Translations under genes and position numbers: made by a program
NCBI GenBank assembly: GCA_963575745.1
Contig: CAUYUJ010020687.1
Span: forward strand, 69,501 to 133,500
DNA: 64,000 nt
Reading direction: 5' to 3'
Source of the DNA: Prorocentrum cordatum
Lineage: Eukaryota > Sar > Dinophyceae > Prorocentrales > Prorocentraceae
Notes under the pieces: model-generated
Databases searched by the model: none
What the model was told of the DNA's origin: nothing
Seen by the model: only the letters and a program-made list of their open reading frames with translations
Shown here: positions 54,601 to 64,000 of the stretch, in pieces
Layout of the letters: each line of letters starts with the position of its first letter
How positions within the stretch are numbered: the first letter of the stretch is position 1

Positions 54601-55982
54601 CGGCGACGGGAAGAGTGATGTCGACCGCGTCATCGATGGGCAGCAGCCGGCCCCGATGCCTCCTGCCTGGCGCGGCCCCTTCTGCTGCAGGTGCCTGCGG
54701 AGCGCTGTTTCGCACCTCAGTGAGCTTCGTCATGTACTCTTCTGACATCTCGAGCACTCTCCTCAGCGAGCCAAGGTTGATGTGCCCGATCGCCTGTCGT
54801 GGATGGCGACGCGGACTGCGGGTTGATGCGAAGCTGAGGGCACTGCCACTGCACTGACCCTGAATCCCTAACCCCCACAATTTGCACGGGGCCACGGCCA
54901 CCCACACGAGAACTCACATCATCAAGTATACCAGCCTACCCCCACCCCCCAGACCCCTCAAAATCAGGTATTCCAGAAATCGTCAGCGTTGGCAGACCCC
55001 CAGCTTCGCGACCAACCCGCGATCCATTTGGCCATGCGACTGCCTTCGCCACGGATCCGCTTTCCATGTAGACGCTGAAGAAGATTGCCTTCAGGGTCAC
55101 GAGCCCCACAGGCGGCGCGACCTCCAAGCCCCTGCACTTGAGGTACTTCAACTCGACCATTAGATGCGGCAGCGCCTCGACTAGCTTGTCATCGGTCTTG
55201 AATTGGGTCCACTGGTGGAACCACTTGTGGATTGCCAAAAGCCCCTTGGCACGCTCCTCAAGCTGCTTGAAGCAGACCTGGACATCCAGCACAGCCTTCC
55301 CCATGATCTTCGATTCGTGAGTCATGAGCCGCCTGGTCAGAGCGCCGACAGTGGCCGCCTTGAAATCCTTGTGCCAGTCGACGCTGCAGAGCCCGTCGAC
55401 GTAACCATTGACGGTCTTCCTGATGCGCGCCAGGTGCTGGAACGCTGTGCCCCTGGGGAACTCCTCATCCAATGACAGAGGCGTCGGATGGCCTTGCCAC
55501 CTGGCGGGGTCCAGAGTTGTTGATGGGATCTCTCCGTCGCCATCGGACTCCCGTGCCGCGTACTCGCCCTCATCCTCATCGGCCATCTCCTCGCCGATGC
55601 CTGACGCCTCCCGTTGGGCCGAATCGCCGATGGCACGGGCCGTCGCCTTCGACGCCGACCTATTGAGTAGGCGAGGGCCGATGTCGGAAGTCAAGTCGAT
55701 CAGCGTGGTGGTCCACTGCGAGGCTGCTGGCACCGCAGGCTGCTCCGCAGCCTCAGCGTCCTCGATCTCCTCTTTGACGTTCTCTGCAGCCACCTCCTCG
55801 TCGGCGGTGTTCCCATGGGCGCTGCATCCCTCCAACGCCATATCATGCTCGGGGCTGGCGAACCACCCAGACTCCCGCTCTGGGTCATCCTTCGGGCTCA
55901 AAGTGATCGGGCCGAGCCCCAGCAGCACGTCATCGCTAGAGACGCTGCGGGTATGCAACTCATCTTTCACTGGAACCGACAT
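51650..55982 (-). CDS. Uncharacterised 1338-aa protein, three exons (complete)
   Basis: Exons 55982-55021, 54815-52865 and 52753-51650 join in frame (4017 bases, 1338 codons plus stop). The start is the first ATG after an in-frame TAG that lies inside a spliced-leader-like sequence just upstream. Residues 1-110 are acidic and Ser/Glu-rich. About 120-320 are helical with WHKDFKAATVGALTRRLMTH. The middle is long, helical and without Cys/His clusters or membrane segments. The tail is Ser/Ala-rich and ends in basic AAKRPRLARLSGTKRAR, which could be a nuclear localisation signal. I recognise no domain and assign no function. Support comes from frame continuity across both introns, balanced amino-acid use in this frame only, and codon-scale openness at moderate GC. 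Intron 1 is GC-AG with inverted-repeat ends; intron 2 is GT-AG. Confidence 0.85.
52754..52864 (-). other. Intron 2 of the 1338-codon gene (111 bp, GT-AG)
   Basis: Donor CGCCAG|GTCAGGGG, acceptor CAGGGGCCAG|TGCG. Phase 0 on both sides; without it the reading frame ends at a TAA at 52808-52810. No terminal inverted repeat is visible, unlike intron 1. Confidence 0.7.
54816..55020 (-). other. Intron 1, introner-like, GC-AG with terminal inverted repeats
   Basis: Read on the minus strand it starts GCGGGTTGGTCGCGAAGCTG and ends CAGCTTCGCATCAACCCGC followed by AG. The two ends are inverted copies over ~30 bp (about 26 matches with two gaps). The left arm begins at intron base 1 and the right arm ends exactly before the acceptor AG. 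The GC donor gives phase 2, which is the only phase that restores the downstream frame. A GT reading of the donor (GTTGG or GTCGC) does not. Confidence 0.8.
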
Positions 55983-56025
55983 TGCTGGTGGAGCGAGGCA
56001 CTCGTCGCCTAGCTGAGCCCCAGCC

Positions 56026-56048
56026 CTGAAAAGCCAGAACGGCTATGG
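56026..56048 (-). promoter_or_regulatory. Spliced-leader-like relic and probable trans-splice acceptor
   Basis: On the minus strand CCATAGCCGTTCTGGCT matches the dinoflagellate spliced leader (as I know it, CCGTAGCCATTTTGGCTCAA plus G) at 14 of the first 17 positions, all three differences being transitions. It is followed by TTTCAG, a good acceptor, 43 bases before the ATG at 55982. Leader relics in this position are known in dinoflagellates and are explained by retroposition of trans-spliced mRNA. Confidence 0.6.
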
Positions 56049-56109
56049 TGAATGGAGAACTGTTTAACTAAATTGTTTAACCAGGCGTTGGTCCATGCGT
56101 TGTTTCATT

Positions 56110-56395
56110 TGTTGAACCACATATGTTGCACGACATAGCTTACTTACACCTTACACCAAGTATATTGCACCACCAGGGTTGCGCCGCATAGCTTGCACAT
56201 AGCTTGAACCACATAGATTACACCACATAGCTTGTACTAGATAGATTGCGCCACATAGTTTGCACCACATCGATTGCACGGCATGGGTTGCACTAGATAC
56301 GTTGCACCGCATAGATTGCACCACCTAGCTTCCACCAATCAGCTTGCATCTTATAGATTGCACCACATATATTGCACCGCATCGATTGCACCACC
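56110..56395. repeat. GCACCACATAGATT minisatellite
   Basis: About 17 units of 14-17 bp (TTGCACCACATAG, CTTGCACCACAT); reverse sense of the block at 39785. Confidence 0.88.
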
Positions 56396-56585
56396 GACGC
56401 CGTCAACGTCGTCGCCGTCGTGAGCGTGGTCGTCGTCGTCGCCGTGTTCGTCGTCGCCATCGTCGTCGTGGTCGTCGTCGTAGTCATCCTCGTCGTGGTC
56501 CTCGTCGTCGTCGTCGTCGCCCGTCTCTGACCCCCTTGTGGTCGTACTCGGCGTCGTCGCCGCCGTCGCCCTGTCCTCCCACGCG
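56396..56585. repeat. GTC triplet array
   Basis: GTCGTC with GCC, GTG and ATC variants. As at 39.8-40.5 kb, the triplet array directly follows the ACCACATAG minisatellite. Confidence 0.85.
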
Positions 56586-56836
56586 ATCCCTCCATGGAGC
56601 CTCCTAGACCCAATTGCCCATGTCCTCCCAAGATGCCCCTGCGATGCCGCACAAATCTTGGCAACCTGATCTCCGTGACTGGTTGTCTCGAGCGCGCCTA
56701 GACGAGCACCTGAATGATGAGAACGGGCCTAATTTTCTCACGCGCTGAAGGACTGAGCAGCTGAAGTCGGCCTGAGTCCAACTCGACCCGCTGAAGGGCT
56801 GAGATGCTGAAGCATCTGTCTCGTGATATGCCGACC

Positions 56837-57139
56837 TCAGTCCTGAACGGGCGGGTATGGGCCTGGTCTGTCACGAAGTTCCTTCTCATGGCTCTGCATG
56901 AACGCCTTGCGCTCGTCGTCCTCGGTCACAGCTGCGTCCAGTGAGTCGGCGGCGTTGGTTGCACGGCACCTCAAAGATCTCAACCTGCTCTTCAGGATCT
57001 GATTCATGAGCCTCTGGATGGCCAGTTCTTTGCCGAGCTTCTGGATCCTGCGGCGAACTGCGGGGGACGTGTTGGGCGGAAGCGGTGGGAGATCAGGCGC
57101 GTGCGGCTTGAGGGGGTGCCTGAGCGCCTTAGGCGCCAT
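56837..57139 (-). CDS. Small hypothetical protein, 100 aa
   Basis: ATG at 57139 follows TTTGCCTCCACAG|TACAGC on the minus strand, a pyrimidine-rich tract with an AG six bases upstream that would suit leader trans-splicing. The protein is Pro-rich at the N-terminus (LPPLPPNTSPAVRRRIQKLG), then basic-helical (LMNQILKSRLRSLRCR) and ends DRPGPYPPVQD. It lies upstream of and in the same orientation as the 1338-codon gene, which suits dinoflagellate unidirectional gene runs. No domain recognised; it could also be one exon of a larger gene. Confidence 0.4.
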   Translation of the reverse strand: MAPKALRHPLKPHAPDLPPLPPNTSPAVRRRIQKLGKELAIQRLMNQILKSRLRSLRCRATNAADSLDAAVTEDDERKAFMQSHEKELRDRPGPYPPVQD

Positions 57140-57554
57140 GCTGTACTGTGGAGGCAAACGATGGCGAAGAGGCAGAGTGGGGACTGCGCGGCAAAGCTTG
57201 GACCACCGTAGCTAGCACTGGGACAATACAATGCGTGGAGAAGTCGATGCTTGTCTTATCCTTGATCATGATAATGTACCAGCGCCAACTCCAAATATAA
57301 TCATTGAAACGGGATGTTTGGGTACTGTGGTATGGCAAGCCCGAATAATGTTTAATCACGTAAAGGCATGCGGCCACAGAAAAGCGCTGCGCTCGTGGGT
57401 AAGGGCGCGCGTGTATATGCCCCCAGACGGGGAACATGCACGCATAGACGCGCGCATCATCTATTAAACCCACACGAACCTACATGCACACGCGCATATG
57501 TATGTGCGTATATACCTGACGCCCGAGCACACATCACCGTGCACTTGCACAGGC

Positions 57555-57900
57555 AAGGTGGCACTGGGGCCTTGGATGGAGCTCTATATGAGGCCACGGA
57601 ACGTGTGATGGGGTGTGCCGAAAGGGGGTGTTGCCCACATGCGGGCGGCGCCACTGTGGCCTTCGGTGGGGCCCCCTATGGGCCACGAAATGTTTGAGGG
57701 GTGTGCCGAAAGGGGGGGGGAGCACATGGACGGCGCCACTGGGGCCTTCGGTGGAGCTCCCCATGGGGCCACGAAACGTGCGAGGGGTGTGCCGAAAGGG
57801 GGGGGGCACCCACATGCGGGCGGCGCCACTGGGGCCTTCAGTGGAGCTCCCTATGAGGCCACGAAACGTGTGAGGGGTGCGCCGAAAGGGGAGGCGCCCA
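57555..57900. repeat. Minisatellite block 3, ~87-bp units
   Basis: Four units with GGGGTGTGCCGAAAGGGGG, GGCGCCACTGGGGCCTTC, GGTGGAGCTCCC and GGCCACGAAACGTG, period 86-88 bp (57613, 57701, 57787). The right flank GGACATCCGAGGGGGTGGA recurs at 59521 as GGACGTCCGAGGGGGTGGA without the array. Confidence 0.9.
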
Positions 57901-58554
57901 CATGGACATCCGAGGGGGTGGAAGAGGAGGTTTTTTTTATCAGACCACGCACACAGGGAACATGTGAGAGAACGAAACAACTAACTTGCCAGTCGCGCCT
58001 GACGCAACGACACAGGCTCTCACCATCTGTCGCGCCGTCACGCTTGACGCCACGACCCAGGGCCCCGCCATCTGTCGCGCCGTCGCGCCTGACGCCACGA
58101 CAGAGACCGACAGCAACATGGAAAAACTCCGATTGGTGCGACCGCCCATCGCGTCCACACTGTTAGCCTAGGGGCCGCCCCGCGCCCGTCACTCGCCCCG
58201 CGCCACGCTCATCCAAGGCATCTGCTACATTTCGTTGATGCCATCGCGCGCGCAAGTCCCCCCGCGTCGCCCCCCCCCCCCCCCGCCATCGCATCGCGCC
58301 GCGTCTTTCGCCCCTGCGTCGCGACGGCCAGCAGGACACAAGCGACGCCGATCTGGCGCCCCCCCCTGCAGGGCCCCAATGCGCGACCCCTCCCCCGTCC
58401 ACAGCGAGACGGCCAGACATCGACGGTCAGATCCACCCGAGTTGACCGACACCCGTCGGTCACATCGCCGTGAGTCGACCGCAGTCGATCGGTCAACGCG
58501 CCGCGAGCCGACCGCACTTTGTCGGTCAACTCGCGCCCCCCTGGTCCGCGTTTT
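57901..58554. other. Spacer with GCGCCGTCRCGC repeats, no gene seen
   Basis: 57988-58105 repeats CATCTGTCGCGCCGTCACGC about three times at ~46-bp spacing. A long C run lies at 58270-58284. 58430-58530 has GTCGACCGCA/GTCGGTCAAC motifs leading into the next array. Confidence 0.5.
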
Positions 58555-58800
58555 TAAATCAACTAGGTCGGTCAACTAGGGCGGTCAACTAGGGCGGTCA
58601 ACTAGGTTGGTCAACTCGACTCGTCAGGTCAACTAGGTCGGTCAACTCGTTTTGGGTAGGTCAACTCGGTCGGTCAACTAGGTTGGTCAACTCGACTCGG
58701 CAGGTCAACTAGGTCGGTCGACTAGGTCGGTCAACTAGGTTGGTCAACTCGACTCGTCAGGTCAACTCGACTCGTCAGGTCAACTAGGGCGGTCAAGTTC
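58555..58800. repeat. GGTCAACTAGGTC repeats
   Basis: About 18 units of 12-13 bp alternating GGTCAACTAGGTC and GGTCAACTCGACTCG. Confidence 0.92.
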
Positions 58801-60043
58801 AAGTTGCGACTCCTTGGTGCGCGTCTTTTGGAATCAACTCGATCTTGCGACCTCTCGGTGGGCGACTTTTGAAATCAACTTGCATTTGCGACGGCGCAGG
58901 GCTCAGAAACCACCTCAGGTCGCTGGCGTCGGCATCGCCAATCGACTTGCGGGAGGCGGATTTCACCAGGCCGAGAGCGGCAGGCATACAGAAATGCAGG
59001 CCCAGGCTCGATTGACCTAGCGCGCGACGCGGCCTGGGCTGCCAGTGCGGCCACGGCAACGGGTCAGAGTGCGCGCACTTGCGCAGGTTGGCACAGTGAG
59101 CAGGGCCTCACGGCATTGCGAGCAGAACCCCACAGGCCGCGTAGGCATTGCGAGCATGGTCTCACGGCGTTGGCTGCGATGTCCGCGAAGTCGCCTGACG
59201 GTGGTGAGAGGGGGGCTGGCGGTGGTGAGAGGGGGAGCAGCAATGACGGCCGCGCGCTGGGAAGGGGCGCTGACGCAGTTTCCGAAAGGATTCTGGTTGC
59301 ATCCTGAAAGGCTTCTGCTCGGCCCCCCAAAAGCTTCTCAGAAGTTTGTTTACCCGATGATTGCCGAAGGCTTCTCGGAATGTGTTGAGCTATGCAAGAG
59401 TGGTACCAACGCCTTGCAAGGGCCTCTCACAATGTTCTGACGGGCCTCTGGCAGGTTTCCCCCGAGGCTTCTCCGAGGCGTCTCAGGAGCTCTGACAACC
59501 CAACCTGGGCTACCAAAGGGACGTCCGAGGGGGTGGATGGGGGAGGTGCTTTTACCATCGGGCCACACACACACACCGCTTGCGTTTTTATTATGCGATC
59601 ATGCCTGATCATATCATCGCACACCATCAGGACAAGCCATCACTCCATCACACACGCACCATCAGGACACCATTGCCATCAGACCATCGCACACCACACC
59701 ATACACTCACACTTTATCATACCATCGCATACCATTACCATCAGACCACACACACCATCAGGACAGGTCATATTTTATCAAACTTGCGCATAATTTGGGC
59801 TGTTATGGTGATGCTGTTTAAATTAGCGCTTAAGCTTACCACTATGTGCATTGATTATATGTTTGCCTGAGTGTGTGTGTGTGTGTGTGTGTGCGTGTGT
59901 GCGTGTGCGGGCTCGTTGGGAAAGAACCCCTTACAGGCTGCCTATTGGTGCGTGCAGCGGTTGCGTTGATAGTTGCATTCATTCGCATCTGCTCGTAAGT
60001 GAGCTGAAAACCGACGACAATGAGCGACGAAGATGGGATTGAG
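58801..60043. other. Spacer with short repeats, no gene supported
   Basis: 59280-59480 has repeated GGCTTCTC segments. 59620-59770 consists of ACACCATCAGGACA repeats. 59872-59905 is GT-rich. A plus-strand frame 59045-59440 (131 codons) follows the repeats and is not called. Confidence 0.45.
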
Positions 60044-60737
60044 AATGGGCCGCCACGATCTGGGAGTTGGATGAGTGCGAACGCTGGCCGACGTGGCTCC
60101 ATGATGATCGAAGCAGCCCCAAGAAGCTGACGTCCCGAAACGACCCGTTTGGCTCTATCCCGAGAGAGTGGCGGAAGGGCCATTGTGATGGGGATGGGGT
60201 CGAAAGGGCAACGGCCAGGGGAAGTGGGGATTGGGAGAGGGGGGGGGTGTATGTGCGGGGCAATGGCGAGGAGGAGGGGGTGGGTGATATGAGTCACGGG
60301 GGCAACTTGGAATGAGGGGCCCAATAAAGGATTCCAATGTGCTGGCCCTCGGAGTGCGGATGCTTACGAAAACGTGTAGAAAGCAGAGGGACACTGTCAT
60401 AGACTTCATCCTCTGGTGGCACTTCCGCATGGCCCTGTATATTCCTCCCTCTTCCATTTCTCCTTTTCCTCGCCTTCCCCTGTCCCTAAATTGCCCGACC
60501 CTGTCTCACCTCCACCTCCTCCTCCTCCTCCGTCTCCTTCCCCCTCCATCCTCCCCCACCGCTCCCCCTTACCATTGTAAGGTGTTCTGGGAGCCCTGCG
60601 GAATCGTTGTGATAGAGCGGCGCGGTAGGCTGACGGTCGAGTGGCTCGGCCGCGCGAATGCCCCAACACCGCCGCTCCCCCAGCCGATCCCAGCTCCCAT
60701 GTTGACAGATGAGGAGCTTGAGCAGATGATCGGCTAA
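60044..60737 (+). CDS. Probable 3' part of a multi-exon gene (uncertain)
   Basis: Three stretches have protein-like composition in only one frame: 60044-60198 (WAATIWELDECERWPTWLHD, then PFGSIPREWRKG), 60330 to about 60440 (DSNVLALGVRMLTKTCRKQR, DFILWWHF) and 60582-60737 (VFWEPCGIVVIERRGRL ... MLTDEELEQMIG, stop). Exons 1 and 2 join in phase using a donor GGG|GTCGAA and acceptor AATAAAG|GATT. Exon 3 follows a ~130-bp pyrimidine tract ending CATTGTAAG, as an acceptor should. I cannot find a donor that joins exons 2 and 3 in phase, so the model is incomplete. The 5' end is not identified. Confidence 0.35.
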
Positions 60738-61440
60738 ACGCGCTTGCTTGGACGGAGCCCCCTCGGGACGGCAGCGCCAGAACCAGGAGCTTTGGGGGGG
60801 GGGGCCAAGCTGCCTCACAAAACCGGGGCCTTTAACGCCGCGCGTGGATGAGGAGAGCAAAGTCGAGGATGGATGTACGCGGAGGGTCAAGGCGAGGAGA
60901 GGGCAGGAGGAGGACAAGGAGGGAGGAGAGGGAAGGCGATAATGAAACAGGCGAAGGGTACTGGAGGAGCAGGAACGCGAGGAGTGGGCGAGAGGAGGAA
61001 GAGGGTAGGTGGTAGCGTTTCAATGGCTTGTCGTGGACTACTGGGGAGTTTGCTTAGAGGGGAGGGTCCCCTGGGGGCCCCCGTCCTGCTCATCATCCTC
61101 GTTCTCATTATCATCGCCTGCACCCTCGGCGTTCAGGAACTCTCCAGGACGGTCCAAGATGGCTGAATACACTGTCTAGGACGGTCCAAGACTGCTTCCA
61201 ATATGAGAGATACGGATTCCAAGACGGCACGTTATATTATCTGCACCGCATGGTTACAAGACGGTCCAAGATGGCATCCAATATTGCTAATGTTGTTCCC
61301 AACGTGATTGCCAAGATTGTCCAAGATGGCTTATGCTGTGGTTTTACTCTTTGCACCACGATGCACACGCATCGAACATTCAAGTCAAACTGCGTTGCCA
61401 CAACGTGCCAATGCACACATTGGCGGGCAACCTGAATACA
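60738..61440. other. Convergent intergenic region
   Basis: Between the plus-strand fragment and the minus-strand gene. GAGGAGG-rich at 60890-60945; 61130-61330 has GGTCCAAGATGGC repeats of the same type as at 46.5 kb. No gene seen. Confidence 0.5.
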
Positions 61441-64000
61441 TCATGAAGCGGCCTCGCCCTCGGTGTCGCTCGGCGGCGGCGGGCGAGCGTACCACCTCCG
61501 CTTCCCGATGTTCATGTGCTTGCGAGCCAGGGTCCTCTTCTGCTCCTTCGTCGCCTTCGGCGGGTTCGCTGGAGTCTCGAACAACCACTGCTTCAGCATC
61601 TCATCGTCGGGAGCGCGAGCAAGGCTCATGGTGAGCGAGCAGCTTGTGTGACGGAAGCAATTCACGTACACGGACCCTGCAGGCTTCCCGCGCTGGATCC
61701 GCAAGACATCGCGCCCATGCAGGGTGAAGTACCCTGCTAAGCGCGGGCGCAACTCCTGCCACGGCTGGGGTTCTGGACTGCCAGCGCCGCCTCCGCCATC
61801 AGGATCCGCGGGCGGGCCCGCGCCGTCGCCCTCCATGCCCATGTCGTTGGACGCAGCCCGAAAGGCTTCCTCCAGCTGCGCTTGAAGATCTGGATCGACA
61901 CCAGCACCAGCACCTGGACCGTCATCGCTGCTCTCGCCACCTGCCTGGGCTCCGAGCTCCCCGTACGATGCCTCCAGCTCGCTAGCAGACTCCACCGACT
62001 CGGCGCCATCGTTCATGTCGATGTCGGCGTGCTCCTTGCTGCCCTCGCCGCCAGTGTGTTTCTGCTGTGGCGGCTCCTCGTCGGCGATGGCTTGCGGGCG
62101 ATGGGCAGCCTGCTTGCCCCTGCTGCGCCTGCCCCCTCGACCTCTGGCCGCGCCGCCGCTGCCTCGGCCAGAGCTACGCCTTCGGGGAAGCGCGCCCTCG
62201 AAGGTGCCCTGATCTTTGAAGGGGTCCGTGCCCATCTTCTTGATATAGGCTTGCCCGCGCTCGAAGGCGTCTCTAGAATGTGCCTGACCAAATTGTAATG
62301 GTTTCACTTTGCCATCCAGCCAGAGGTCGCCCAGCAGCTCCTGGCCCGTGATGCGAGACCACTCCAGCGAGTCCGTCGGGGTGATCACGCGATAAGTCAT
62401 GCGATGCAACTTCATCGACTGCATCTCGCTCAAGCACTTCGCAATCCACTCGTCTGACGTGCATGTGGACACCGCGGGAGTGTGCCACACAGGTTCCAAC
62501 GCATGCAGCTTGCAAGATCTGAACGATATACGCACATCGCAAGGTAGTTCCAGCATCTATCGGGTCCAGTTGGCAGCCGCTGAAGCAGACTAGGTGGCGT
62601 CCTGAATACGTGCACTGTCTCGTTACGCGTTCGAGGTGCCTCCCATCTCTCTTTCTCTCTCTATCCCTGTCTCTCTCTCCCCCGATTTCTCTCTGTATGT
62701 CTGTATGTCTCCCCCAATGTTTGCACGCGTACATCTTATGTTGTATGTTCTCGCGTGCAGCCTCGGTTCGGATCGTCTCACAAGCGTGCCGTTGAATAAT
62801 CCCCATCCTATTGTTGTTCTCTCTCTCTCTCTCTCTCCTCCTCGTCTCTCTCCCTCTCTCTCTCACTCTCTCTATCCCTCTATCTCTCTATCCTCTATCG
62901 TTACTGGTCGTCGTCGTCTCTCGTCGTCTTCGATGTGGCCGTCGTCATCGCGTCGTTTGCGGAGGGCGCGGGCGAGGGCGAGGGTGGCATCTGCCTGCCC
63001 CCTGGGGGCCTTCGGGGTGGACCCCCAAACCAGAGCTTTTGTTGGAAGTTATAGTATGAGGGTCCGTCGGCGTCGTCGTCGTCGTCGGGGCCGTCGTCGT
63101 CGTTTTCGTCGTCGTGCACCACATTCAGGACGCCACCAATTCTGTGAGAGCGTTTGCCGACGGCACCCGAGCGACCTCGGCCTGCGGATTGATCGAGCCC
63201 TCGAACTCCAGCTCAGTGATGTCGAAGGTGTGGGGGTTGTATGTCGTGCCAGTGACCAGCGCGAGCCTCCTCGAAAATGCGCCTGCATCCCCGACAGAGG
63301 GGCCGTCGATCATGATCATCAAGTCTCCCTCATCTGCGACGGCCTTCCCAACGCTCACGATGAAATTGTAGATGCCAGCCTCGATGATGCTGAAGGCCTG
63401 CGGGCATCTGGATCCCAGCCTGTTGGCATTCCGTGCCCGTCGCAGTAGGCCCCAGAGGTCGTACTCCTTCCCCTCGTCCTCATTGTAAGCACGATCTCGT
63501 GGAACTCCGACTTCGGACTCGTCGGCGTCCAACGCGCCGGCGTGCGATGGCCAGCCATGCTCGTTCACGTAGTCAGCAAACTCCTGTGGCGAGATGGGCG
63601 TGCTCTGGCACCCCCCGCCCCACATCGGCTGATATTCTGGCAGTGCCGCGGCCGTGGAGCTCTGCGGAGAATGCCTCCACAGGTCATACGCCTCCTTAAA
63701 GACATCATACTCATCAGAAGTCATGGCGTCCCACATCTTGCGGAACTCCTCATGCTGGTGCTTGACCTCCCCCTCTGTCAAAGGTTTCCCCTTGAACTCC
63801 CTCGCCGCGTTCATCCACTTGTTGCGCTCGAGCAGAAACACACTCAAACCGACGCGCGTGCGCACTGCGTTGGGCTGGGTGCGCGGTTGCAACTGCAGCG
63901 CGCAATCTTGAACCTCCCGCTGCGCCACGATGCCGTCGTCTGTGAATGCGTCGCCTGACCACTCCACCACCGCATCGACCTCGCCATTGCCCGGGGCCGA
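61441..64000 (-). CDS. Uncharacterised protein, 3' two exons (partial at window edge)
   Basis: Exon 64000-63137 is open to the window edge (288 codons), then an intron, then the terminal exon 62556-61441 (371 codons and TGA). N-terminal part: WMNAAREFKGKPLTEGEVKH and FRKMWDAMTSDEYDVFKEAY, a Trp/aromatic helical pattern faintly like an HMG box. Then PMWGGGCQSTPISPQEFADY. The middle of the last exon is low-complexity, Gly/Arg- then Glu/Asp-rich (GRGSGGAARGRGGRRSRG). It ends GYFTLHGRDVLRIQ ... HMNIGKRRWYARPP. RNA or DNA binding would suit the Gly/Arg part, but I assign no function. The start lies outside the window. Exon 1 and the end of exon 2 are well supported; the exon 2 acceptor is ambiguous. 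Confidence 0.78.
62557..63136 (-). other. Intron with inverted-repeat ends; acceptor ambiguous
   Basis: On the minus strand, GTGGCGTCCTGAATGTGGTG starts at the donor, and its inverted copy (ending ATTCAGGACGCCACC at 62593, then TAG) lies 34 bases before the acceptor used here. Splicing at CACCTAG would leave an in-frame TAG eleven codons later (62557-62559). Splicing at GATAG|ATG, which uses that stop as its own acceptor, keeps phase 0 and removes it. Confidence 0.65.
62636..62905. repeat. TCTC-rich tracts inside the intron
   Basis: Two CTCTCT blocks (62648-62700, 62818-62900) separated by non-repetitive DNA, purine-rich on the coding strand. Confidence 0.85.

Noticed and set aside
57143-57165. 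TCGCCATCGTTTGCCTCCACAG upstream of the 100-aa ORF as a leader relic
   Set aside because: Only about 13 matches with two gaps; kept only as a pyrimidine-AG acceptor.
63700-63900. HMG-box domain in the partial gene
   Set aside because: The aromatic/helical spacing is suggestive, but key basic and Pro positions of the family are not evident; not used for naming.
1-64000. tRNA, rRNA, snRNA or leader-RNA genes
   Set aside because: No cloverleaf, conserved rRNA block, 5S box or full leader plus Sm-site unit was recognised by eye; a covariance-model scan would be decisive.

Overview
The window looks like nuclear DNA of a dinoflagellate. I infer this from (i) two sequences resembling the 21-nt dinoflagellate spliced leader, one directly upstream of a complete gene; (ii) a GC-AG intron whose ends are inverted repeats flush with the splice sites, as in introners described from dinoflagellates; (iii) long GC-rich low-gene DNA full of minisatellites, triplet arrays and short inverted-repeat elements; and (iv) decayed Helitron-like and non-LTR retrotransposon frames of a type I recall from dinoflagellate genomes. 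A Prorocentrum-like source would fit, but the species is not proven here.

Layout. 1-26 kb is accessory DNA: a ~120-bp C-rich minisatellite, GGA/TCC arrays, short transposon-like elements of several families (called A, B, C, E and foldbacks here), a 77-bp minisatellite block (7.8-8.8 kb), further minisatellites and large perfect hairpins. 26.7-29.4 kb carries a broken Helitron-like replicase frame on the minus strand. 31-34 kb is tetranucleotide, decamer and minisatellite DNA. 35-38.6 kb carries a broken LINE-like element (minus strand) with a family A element inserted in it. 39-46 kb is almost entirely satellite: GAC triplets, a ~280-bp GC palindromic satellite, a 2-kb decamer array and a 0.75-kb ACT array. 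46-51.6 kb is mostly degenerate repeats.

The gene-bearing part is 51.6-64 kb. A complete three-exon gene (51650-55982, minus, 1338 codons) and the 3' part of a second gene (61441 to beyond 64000, minus) are well supported. A 100-aa ORF (56837-57139, minus) and a probable 3' gene fragment on the plus strand (about 60044-60737) are weaker. None has a function I can assign.

The most notable signal is structural. Short terminal-inverted-repeat elements of several unrelated families sit between direct copies of the host DNA that flanks them, with repeat lengths of 8, 12, ~28, ~57, ~75 and ~106 bp. In one case the window itself holds the matching empty site. The same inverted-repeat architecture forms the ends of two introns, linking the intergenic elements with intron gain.
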